Positions 41,028 through 48,499 of a stretch of 64,000 bases of DNA are shown here, piece after piece. The stretch spans positions 1 to 64,000 of the forward strand of contig JANTFH010000008.1 in the NCBI GenBank assembly GCA_024763535.1. Direction: 5' to 3'. The translations under genes were made by a program, and so were the position numbers. A model generated the notes under the pieces. That model worked only from the letters and a program-made list of their open reading frames with translations, ran no database searches and was not told the origin of the DNA. How positions within the stretch are numbered: the first letter of the stretch is position 1; each line of letters begins with the position of its first letter. The DNA is from Thermodesulfobacteriota bacterium. Lineage in GTDB: Bacteria; Desulfobacterota; Anaeroferrophillalia; Anaeroferrophillales; Tharpellaceae.

Positions 41028-42227
41028 ATGAGAACCTTTCTTGTATCTCTATCGTTAATTTTTGTTCTGATTTTTTTAAGCTCCTGTACCGGAGTTCAAC
41101 CTGAAAATATATCGGAGGCAAAGATGATCTCTTCACCTTATGTGGATCCCGATACTATGGAGCGGGATGAGATTATTCATCTGCCGACGGGCACTCAGTT
41201 GAACCAATCGGAACTGTTCGATCTGCTGGCCGATAAGAAAATTATTTTCATCGGTGAGGGTCATGACAACATCTATGACCATGAGGTAGAACTTGAGGTT
41301 ATAAAGGCTCTTTCCCATCGGTTTCCCGGACGGTTGGCAGTCGGTTTTGAGATGCTGGCTTCTGTTAATCAGGGGAAAGTCGATAGTTGGCTGCGGGGTG
41401 AATTGACGGAAGACGATTTTATTCGCCTTTTTGCCGCCGATTGGGGGATTGCTGATTACGCTTACTACCGTGATATTTTCTCATTTCTTCTGGCTAACCG
41501 GATACCGGTTCGGGCACTTAATGTCAGTCGTAGTGAGAAAATGAAGAAAATGCGCACTTATAAATCCTCGTCGGACTCAAAGACCGCAATAACTGATCCC
41601 TACCAGGATAAAGCTTTGCGGGCCATGTTTAAGGGACATACCGAGGGCCATGGCAACATTGATATATTTCTGGAGATTCATAAACTCTGGGAAACCACTA
41701 TGGCTCGCAATATCAGGGATTATCTTTCGAGCCCTGCCGGAAAAGATAAGATTCTTGTGGTTATCGCCGGGGGCTTTCATGTGGCTCAGGGATTCGGCCT
41801 GCCGCGCCGGGTCTTTCAAATGCTTAAAGCTGACTACACAACCCTCTTAACTCACACGCCGCCGGCACTGGTTGAGAATGAACGTCGGACCATGGAGGTT
41901 GATTTCCCGGATCTGCCTCTATATCTCTGTGATTATCTCTGGTGTGTTCCCTACCGCAACCTTAAAGATAAACAGGCCCGTCTCGGTGTCGGTCTTGAGC
42001 CGGACGAACACGGTATCCGGATTGTTATGGTTGAGCCTGAAAGTGTGGCCGCCAGTCACGGCCTCAAGGTTGGTGATCTGATAGTCAGTGGTGACGATCA
42101 ATCTTTGCATGATCCTCTTGACCTCTCTCTGCAACTTTTGCGTAAGGAAAAAGGTGATACGATAACCCTGGAAATCAAAAGAGATGGTAAATTACTGGTT
42201 GAAAAAATATCTTTTGAGAGTAAGTGA
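41028..42227 (+). CDS. ChaN-family lipoprotein with C-terminal PDZ domain
   Basis: Lipobox 'LIFLSSCTG'; 'IFIGEGHDNIYDHEVELEVI', 'AVGFEML', 'VVIAGGFHVAQGFGLPRR'; C-terminal PDZ 'VAASHGLKVGDLIVSGDDQSLHDPLDL'. Confidence 0.75.
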   Translation: MRTFLVSLSLIFVLIFLSSCTGVQPENISEAKMISSPYVDPDTMERDEIIHLPTGTQLNQSELFDLLADKKIIFIGEGHDNIYDHEVELEVIKALSHRFPGRLAVGFEMLASVNQGKVDSWLRGELTEDDFIRLFAADWGIADYAYYRDIFSFLLANRIPVRALNVSRSEKMKKMRTYKSSSDSKTAITDPYQDKALRAMFKGHTEGHGNIDIFLEIHKLWETTMARNIRDYLSSPAGKDKILVVIAGGFHVAQGFGLPRRVFQMLKADYTTLLTHTPPALVENERRTMEVDFPDLPLYLCDYLWCVPYRNLKDKQARLGVGLEPDEHGIRIVMVEPESVAASHGLKVGDLIVSGDDQSLHDPLDLSLQLLRKEKGDTITLEIKRDGKLLVEKISFESK

Positions 42228-42238
42228 AAACCAGGGTT

Positions 42239-42382
42239 TCACTTTACGCTTTCGGTTTTACCGGGCCAGTCGGTATAGTAGTAAGCGTAGTACATGTAGC
42301 CGACATAGAGCAGAAAAACAATGCCCAGTCCCATCAGAATTCTACCTAAAATACGATTTACCTTTCTTCTGTTAAAAGCCAT
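42239..42382 (-). CDS. Small 47-aa single-TM membrane protein (not in the ORF track)
   Basis: Reads MAFNRRKVNRILGRILMGLGIVFLLYVGYMYYAYYYTDWPGKTESVK*. SD-like GGCAGGAG lies 6 nt before the ATG. Confidence 0.6.
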   Translation of the reverse strand: MAFNRRKVNRILGRILMGLGIVFLLYVGYMYYAYYYTDWPGKTESVK

Positions 42383-42453
42383 TTTTACTCCTGCCGCAGG
42401 TTGCCTGCTGATTAAATATCAATTCGCCCTACTTAAATTTAATTCTGATTAAC

Positions 42454-44742
42454 TTAATTTTTTAGTGATAAAAAAGTGTTGCGGACGGTCGTGTCGACAT
42501 TTGTGCATCCTCTTTTCAGGGCATATTGCTGGCCGATCAGGTAGACCTTTTTTTCGGCCCGGGTGATGGCCGTGTAGAACCACTGGTTGTTGAGCATCAT
42601 GAAATGGCTGTTACTTAAAGGTATAGCCACATATTTGTACTGGCTGCCCTGAGCTTTGTGAACGGTCAGGCAGTAGGCCAGATCGATAATATCACGAATC
42701 TGATCGAAGGTATAGCGCACCACCAGCGGCCCCGGGTAGATCACGTAAAAAAGTTCATTGTCGGGATCTATCTCTTTAATGATGCCGACAAAGCCGTTGA
42801 AAATGCGCTGCCGGCGCCAGGTATGATTATGGCTGGGCAGGGTTTCGGCCCGATAACGGGCGCACTCCATATCTTTGTTCTGCAGGTGTACGACCTTGTC
42901 GTTAACCTTGAAGATTGTGCCGAAACGCTCCGTCTGCGGGGCCGCTTCCGGATTAAAAACCTTCTGCAGCTGATGGTTCAGCAGTTCCGTACCCAGAGGG
43001 CCGCGCCGGACCGGGGTCAAAACCTGAAAATCCCAGGTTGGAAATTTTAAACGTTTAACCGCTTTGGCCGCCAACTCCAGAATGAGTTCACGAATCCGGT
43101 TATTGCACATACCCCGAATCTCCCGCAGCTCCTTCTCCGGCAATTCTTTTTTTAACTGCATGTAATTTGGAATATCTTCGCGCATATAGATAAAATCTTC
43201 ATAGCTTTTCTCATAATCCGGCGGCATTTCGCCTTTACGGATAATATTGGCAAAATAGACCAGCACCGAATCCTCACTCTGCCGGAAGATTCGGGTTAAA
43301 CTGGTATGGGCCAGGTAGGGTTTGTCGAGAATGTCGGCAAAGACGTTACCCGCACCGATCGGCGGCAGCTGAGCCGGATCCCCGATCATGATAAAGATGG
43401 TTTCCGGAGAGATGGCCTGAGTCAGACGATAGAATATCTGAGTGTTGACCATGCCCGCTTCATCTAAGAGGATGACCTTGTAGGGCAGGGGTTTATCGCG
43501 GTTGAATTCGAAACGGTTATCGCCCTGGTAGCGGAGCAGTGAATGGATGGTGTAGGCCTGAAAACCGCTCAGTTTGCGAATTCTGGCGGCCGCCATGCCG
43601 GTAAAAGCGCAGCAGGTTATCTGTTTCCGGTCACAGAAATTTTCCTCCAGCAGATTGAGCAGGAGTCGGGCGATAGTCGATTTTCCGGTGCCGGCATAAC
43701 CTGAAAGGGCGTAGAGGCGGCGTTTACCGGTAGCTACCGTGGTGATGATCTGCCGCTGTTCCGGGGCCAGATCAAAACCGAGCCGCTGCCGCTGCCGATC
43801 GATAAAAGGTTCAAGCCCGCTAATTTTATATAGAGGTTGAAATCGTTCCCGGGAGCGGTCACGGAAGAAATTGTCAAGGAAACTCTCCATAAAATGGAAG
43901 GCCTTTAAGGCGATAAAATTTTGCTGCCGGTCAAGAACCAGATTGCCTTTTTGCTCCATTTTTTCGATAGTCTCAGTGAAAACCGCCGGGTTGATCTTTT
44001 CTTCATCGCTATCATCCAGGAGTTCGCTGAGCTGTTGCGACAGGGTCTCAAGTTCAAGATATGTATGGCCATTCTGGTCGCCGGCTTCGAGCAGCAGATG
44101 ATTAATTGCCGCTTCAACCCGGTGGGGCGAGGTAAAACTCAAACCAAGTTTTCGGGCTATGTCGTCGGCGGTCTTGAAACCGATGCCGCGAATTTCGGTA
44201 AGCGAGTAGGGGTTGACGCGAATCATGCGCACCGCGTCATCACCTAAAGCGTTGAAGATACGGATCAGAAGATTGGGGGTAATGCCGTGCGGCAGCAGGA
44301 ATTTCGAAAGTTCTCTTAAGTTTTTCTGTTTTTCCCACGAGCCTTTAATCTGTTTTAACTTTTTCTCTTTTATGCCTTTGAACTCAAGCAGTTTCTCCGG
44401 CTCATCATCGAGAATCCGGACAACCTCTTTTTCGCCGTAGTGAGCCAGCAGTCTGTGGGCAAGTTTATCGCCCAGACCTTTAACCACCTTGGCGAGAAAG
44501 TAGAAGGTCTCATTGGTGATGATCCGGGCGCCGGCAAATGCAAACTGGCGGCCGTAGCGGCTCATCTCCCACTGACCTTTGAATTCAAACTCAACCCCCT
44601 GCAGTTTGCCTCCGGCCAGGGCTTCAGGCAGATTGCCGACCGCGGTTATAAGTCCTTTCCCGCTCTCGCCCTTGAGCACGACATAGCCGTTTTCCGGGTT
44701 GTTGTAACTTACTCTTTTAACTCGGCACTGGATAGTTTCCAT
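42454..44742 (-). CDS. recD2: RecD2-like ATP-dependent helicase (SF1B)
   Basis: 'RGIGFKTADDIARKLG' HhH, 'LSGYAGTGKSTIARLLL', 'ILLDEAGMVN', 'IGDPAQLPPIGAGNVF', 'LTVHKAQGSQYKYV'. Confidence 0.9.
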   Translation of the reverse strand: METIQCRVKRVSYNNPENGYVVLKGESGKGLITAVGNLPEALAGGKLQGVEFEFKGQWEMSRYGRQFAFAGARIITNETFYFLAKVVKGLGDKLAHRLLAHYGEKEVVRILDDEPEKLLEFKGIKEKKLKQIKGSWEKQKNLRELSKFLLPHGITPNLLIRIFNALGDDAVRMIRVNPYSLTEIRGIGFKTADDIARKLGLSFTSPHRVEAAINHLLLEAGDQNGHTYLELETLSQQLSELLDDSDEEKINPAVFTETIEKMEQKGNLVLDRQQNFIALKAFHFMESFLDNFFRDRSRERFQPLYKISGLEPFIDRQRQRLGFDLAPEQRQIITTVATGKRRLYALSGYAGTGKSTIARLLLNLLEENFCDRKQITCCAFTGMAAARIRKLSGFQAYTIHSLLRYQGDNRFEFNRDKPLPYKVILLDEAGMVNTQIFYRLTQAISPETIFIMIGDPAQLPPIGAGNVFADILDKPYLAHTSLTRIFRQSEDSVLVYFANIIRKGEMPPDYEKSYEDFIYMREDIPNYMQLKKELPEKELREIRGMCNNRIRELILELAAKAVKRLKFPTWDFQVLTPVRRGPLGTELLNHQLQKVFNPEAAPQTERFGTIFKVNDKVVHLQNKDMECARYRAETLPSHNHTWRRQRIFNGFVGIIKEIDPDNELFYVIYPGPLVVRYTFDQIRDIIDLAYCLTVHKAQGSQYKYVAIPLSNSHFMMLNNQWFYTAITRAEKKVYLIGQQYALKRGCTNVDTTVRNTFLSLKN

Positions 44743-44976
44743 GGCCTTTATCTACCTTGTTGCCGATCTTTTGGCAACCCTTTTAGGTCTCTTCCGGTCG
44801 GGGAAATTTTACCGCCTGTCGGTGAAGAGTTTTTCGCCTAATTTAAGGTCGGGACAGGAAATTAAAGTAAAGCTGAACCGGAGTCAATATTTGCAGTTCG
44901 GGTGCGGGGTGCGGTCTGAATATTGCTTTATTCCTGAAGCTTCATGATTTTAACTGTAACAAAAAAGGGAAGTTAT

Positions 44977-46542
44977 ATGCTGATCACTGAAATTCTGGCC
45001 CGGAACGGGCGTATGTATGCGGATGAAACCGCTCTGATTGAAAGAGATCCGGAAAATAGTATCCGTCGCGAGATAAGCTGGTCGGAATTTGACCGGCAGG
45101 CGAACCAGATTGCCAATCTTCTGCGTTCCCGGGGTGTCGGTCCCGGCAGTAAGGTGGTTCATCTCTTTATGAATTCGCTGGAATGGCTGCCGCTCTATTT
45201 CGGTATTTTGCGGAGCGGGGCCTGGGTGGTGCCGCTGAATTTCCGTTTCGACAGTGAAAATATCAAACATTGCGTGACGGTGACTGAAGCCGATGTTATG
45301 TTTTTCGGCCCCGAATTTTACAGCCGGGTGGCGGCCGTGAAAGATGATTTGCATTCGGTAAAATATTTTTTCAGTCTCGGTCCCTGTGATCTTGAAGGGG
45401 TTGAAAACTATCTCGATCTGCTCGATGGTTGCGATGTCTGTGACCCGCAGTTGAAATTCAGCCCGGATGACAGTGCGGCTCTCTATTTTACCTCCGGTAC
45501 CACGGGTATGCCGAAACCGATCCTTTTGACCCACGGCAACCTTGAATCCTCCTGTATTGTCGAAAACCGGCACCACCTTCAGACTCATGACGATAACTTT
45601 ATCCTCATTCCGCCGCTCTATCATACCGGCGCCAAGATGCACTGGTTCGGTAACTTTATTGTCGGGGCCAAAGCGGTAATTCTTAAAGGGGCCAAACCCG
45701 AATGGATACTAGATGCGGTTTCGGAAGAGGGCGGCACTATCGTCTGGCTGCTGGTTCCCTGGGCTCAGGATATCCTGAACGCGATTGAAAACGGAACCGT
45801 CGATCTGAAAAAGTACAAACTTGACCAGTGGCGGCTGATGCATATCGGGGCGCAACCGGTGCCGCCGAGCCTGATTAAGGAGTGGCTGCAGACTTTCCCC
45901 GGACATGACTACGATACCAATTACGGTCTGAGTGAATCGACCGGTCCCGGCTGTGTCCATCTCGGCCTGGGCAACACCCACAAGGTCGGGGCGATCGGCA
46001 TCCCCGGTTTTGACTGGGAGTGCCGGATCGTCGATGCCCTCGGAGAACCGGTAGGCAAAGGCGGTAAAGGGGAACTGGTGGTTAGAGGCCCCGGAGTTAT
46101 GCGTGAATATTACAAAAATCCGGAGGAGACGGCTCGTTCTCTCAGGGATGGATGGCTCTACACCGGGGATGTCGCGCAGATGGATGAGGATGGTTTTATC
46201 TTCCTTGTCGATCGCAAAAAAGATATCATTATTACCGGCGGCGAGAACATCTTTCCGGTTGAGATTGAAGATTTTCTCCAGGGGCATAAAGATATCAACG
46301 ACGTTGCGGTTATAGGTCTGCCGGATGAACGCCTCGGTGAAATAGTGGCCGCAATTATCGATGTGAAACCGGGCCGCCGGCTCAATGATGCCGATATGGA
46401 GTCTTTCTGTCAGGATCTGCCACGTTACAAGCGGCCGAAAACTTTTTTCTTTGATAATATACCCCGGAACCCTACCGGCAAGATTGAAAAACCGAAACTG
46501 CGGGAAAAATATGCTGGTCATCAGGAGATGTTTAAGCTATAG
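44977..46542 (+). CDS. AMP-dependent acyl-CoA synthetase/ligase
   Basis: 'ALYFTSGTTGMPKPILLTHGN', 'GWLYTGDVAQMDEDGFIFLVDRKKDIIITGGENIFPVEIE', 'PRNPTGKIEKPKL'. Start placed at MLITEILARN. Confidence 0.88.
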   Translation: MLITEILARNGRMYADETALIERDPENSIRREISWSEFDRQANQIANLLRSRGVGPGSKVVHLFMNSLEWLPLYFGILRSGAWVVPLNFRFDSENIKHCVTVTEADVMFFGPEFYSRVAAVKDDLHSVKYFFSLGPCDLEGVENYLDLLDGCDVCDPQLKFSPDDSAALYFTSGTTGMPKPILLTHGNLESSCIVENRHHLQTHDDNFILIPPLYHTGAKMHWFGNFIVGAKAVILKGAKPEWILDAVSEEGGTIVWLLVPWAQDILNAIENGTVDLKKYKLDQWRLMHIGAQPVPPSLIKEWLQTFPGHDYDTNYGLSESTGPGCVHLGLGNTHKVGAIGIPGFDWECRIVDALGEPVGKGGKGELVVRGPGVMREYYKNPEETARSLRDGWLYTGDVAQMDEDGFIFLVDRKKDIIITGGENIFPVEIEDFLQGHKDINDVAVIGLPDERLGEIVAAIIDVKPGRRLNDADMESFCQDLPRYKRPKTFFFDNIPRNPTGKIEKPKLREKYAGHQEMFKL

Positions 46543-46548
46543 TAGAAA

Positions 46549-46587
46549 AGATGTGGCTGGGTTCAGAACAGGAGTGTAGCCACATCT
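46549..46587 (+). terminator. Candidate terminator hairpin after the acyl-CoA synthetase
   Basis: AGATGTGGCT ... AGCCACATCT perfect 10-bp stem followed by ATTTTC; 19-nt loop. Confidence 0.4.
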
Positions 46588-46629
46588 ATTTTCAACTGCC
46601 GGCAGGCTTGCGTTCTGACAGGAAAACCC

Positions 46630-47286
46630 GTGCTTCTATTTCGTCGTGAACAGCGTGAACATAACCTCTTGAAACAGAGGATGACTAAAGTCAATACCGC
46701 TTTGGCCAAACTTTTTGACGGCCCCACTATTGCCAGGGTCGCGAAAGAGCTTGGCCTTATCGGTCCGAACAAGAGACTTAATCTGGAAAAAGAGGGCGAT
46801 ACCAGCGCGCTGGTCGATCTGCTCATCTTTCGGGAAAAGATCGACGGCCGCAATCCGGTTGAGGTCTATCTCGAGCAGCAGGATAATGAATTTTTTCCGG
46901 CTCTGCAGCGCCAGCTTCTGGAAGCCTACCTGAACCAGAACCGTTTTTCCCTTTTTAAGATGACCGCCCGGCGTGAACGCCGTTATCTTGATATGGTACC
47001 GTTATTCCCGGATGAGGATAAGGGTATTGTCCTGGATGATTCCATCCTGGCCCGGGTGGCGGATGATGACTGGATCCTGGCCGGGCGCTTTATACCCTGG
47101 AAAGGACATTGGATTCATGTCGATCTGATCTACGTTTTTGATTATACGGCGGAAGAGAAGATCTTTTCCGAGTTTGCCAAAATCGATCCAAAAACCAGTC
47201 TGCCATATATTGCTACCCCGGCCCGATACCCCCATTTTTTCTTTAGAATCTATCGCGAATTCGGCATTCCCCTCGGCAATCGCTAG
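46630..47286 (+). CDS. Hypothetical protein (218 aa)
   Basis: Long ORF with coding-like composition ending just upstream of the CIRCE/rpoH region; no family recognised. Confidence 0.6.
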   Translation: MLLFRREQREHNLLKQRMTKVNTALAKLFDGPTIARVAKELGLIGPNKRLNLEKEGDTSALVDLLIFREKIDGRNPVEVYLEQQDNEFFPALQRQLLEAYLNQNRFSLFKMTARRERRYLDMVPLFPDEDKGIVLDDSILARVADDDWILAGRFIPWKGHWIHVDLIYVFDYTAEEKIFSEFAKIDPKTSLPYIATPARYPHFFFRIYREFGIPLGNR

Positions 47287-47351
47287 TCGTATGAATTCTG
47301 ATTCAACTCTATTAACTACCTTTAATTATAAAGAATTATAGAGATTTTTCT

Positions 47352-47403
47352 TGCAATTTCATTTTTTTCTGCTATATTAGCACTCAGCCTGATAGAGTGC
47401 TAA
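47352..47403 (+). promoter_or_regulatory. CIRCE (HrcA operator) overlapping a sigma70-type promoter upstream of rpoH
   Basis: TTAGCACTC-AGCCTGATA-GAGTGCTAA at 47377-47403 matches the 9-9-9 CIRCE consensus. Preceded by TTGCAA-16-TATATT. Confidence 0.93.
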
Positions 47404-47427
47404 TAAATAAGCGGAGGTGAAGATCTT

Positions 47428-48285
47428 ATGGAAAAATCTTTAGCTTTAATAAATACTGATTCCTTTTCAAGTTACATCGCCGAGATCAACCGCATTCCTT
47501 TGCTCACTCCGGAAGAGGAGACCGAGCTGGCGCGGCATTACAAAAAAAATCAGGATATTAAAACAGCTCACCGTTTAGTGACTGCAAATCTGCGTTTTGT
47601 GGTAAAGATCGCGGGTGAGTACCGCGGTTACCGGATGCGCATGATGGATCTTGTCCAGGAGGGCAATTTAGGTCTGATGCGGGCGGTGAAAAAATTTGAT
47701 CCCGAACGCGGGTATCGTCTGATTTCGTACGCGGTCTGGTGGATTCGCGCCTATATTCAGGACTACATTATCCGTTCCTGGAGTCTGGTTAAGGTTGGTA
47801 CTACCCAGTTGCAGAAGAAACTCTTCTTCAAACTCGGTAAAGTTCGTGGCTTTCTCGATGGTGACGAGGTTGATACAGCTGAGATAAACGCTCTGGCTGA
47901 CGGTTCTGAAAATGATGCCAAGGTTAGAGACTTCTGCCAGCGTCTCAACGCCCGCGATTTTTCGCTTGACCGGATGATCTCTGATAATAACACCACCTAT
48001 CTGGATATGCTGGCGGATGAGAGTGACGGCCAGGAGGAGCTGCTTTTGAATCAGGAGGCCGAAATCAATCGGAAAGAGTTGATTAACCAGGCCCTTAAAG
48101 AGTTGACTCCGCGGGAGCAGGAGGTTATCAGCGGCCGTTTTTTTGCCGGAGTTTCCAAAACCCTGCAGGATGTCGGTGATGAACTTGGTATTACCCGGGA
48201 GCGGGTCCGTCAGCTTGAGAGTAATGCCTTGAAGAAACTTCACAAAATCCTCGGCGCTAATGCTGAGATGCTGATCGCGACCTGA
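47428..48285 (+). CDS. rpoH: RNA polymerase heat-shock sigma factor RpoH (sigma32)
   Basis: 'YAVWWIRAYIQDYIIRSWSLVKVGTTQLQKKLFFKL' RpoH box; region 4 'LQDVGDELGITRERVRQLESNALKKL'. Confidence 0.93.
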   Translation: MEKSLALINTDSFSSYIAEINRIPLLTPEEETELARHYKKNQDIKTAHRLVTANLRFVVKIAGEYRGYRMRMMDLVQEGNLGLMRAVKKFDPERGYRLISYAVWWIRAYIQDYIIRSWSLVKVGTTQLQKKLFFKLGKVRGFLDGDEVDTAEINALADGSENDAKVRDFCQRLNARDFSLDRMISDNNTTYLDMLADESDGQEELLLNQEAEINRKELINQALKELTPREQEVISGRFFAGVSKTLQDVGDELGITRERVRQLESNALKKLHKILGANAEMLIAT

Positions 48286-48329
48286 AAACTACCTTGGCAA
48301 AACCAAGATAGCAGAGTTACAATCTATAA

Positions 48330-48360
48330 AATCCCGGTAAATTTTTTACCGGGATTTTTT
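48330..48360 (+). terminator. Intrinsic terminator downstream of rpoH
   Basis: AATCCCGGTAAA-TTT-TTTACCGGGATTTTTTTT. Confidence 0.9.
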
Positions 48361-48499
48361 TTGTTTCATATCTTAGATGGTTATCAAAAGCGCTTATACT
48401 TTGCTTGACGTAAATTGATTTGCAATGTAGTGATAGACAGCCGGGTGACTATCTTCCGCCCGGCAAACTCAGCTCCTTATTTTCTGGTTGATTTTTGAT

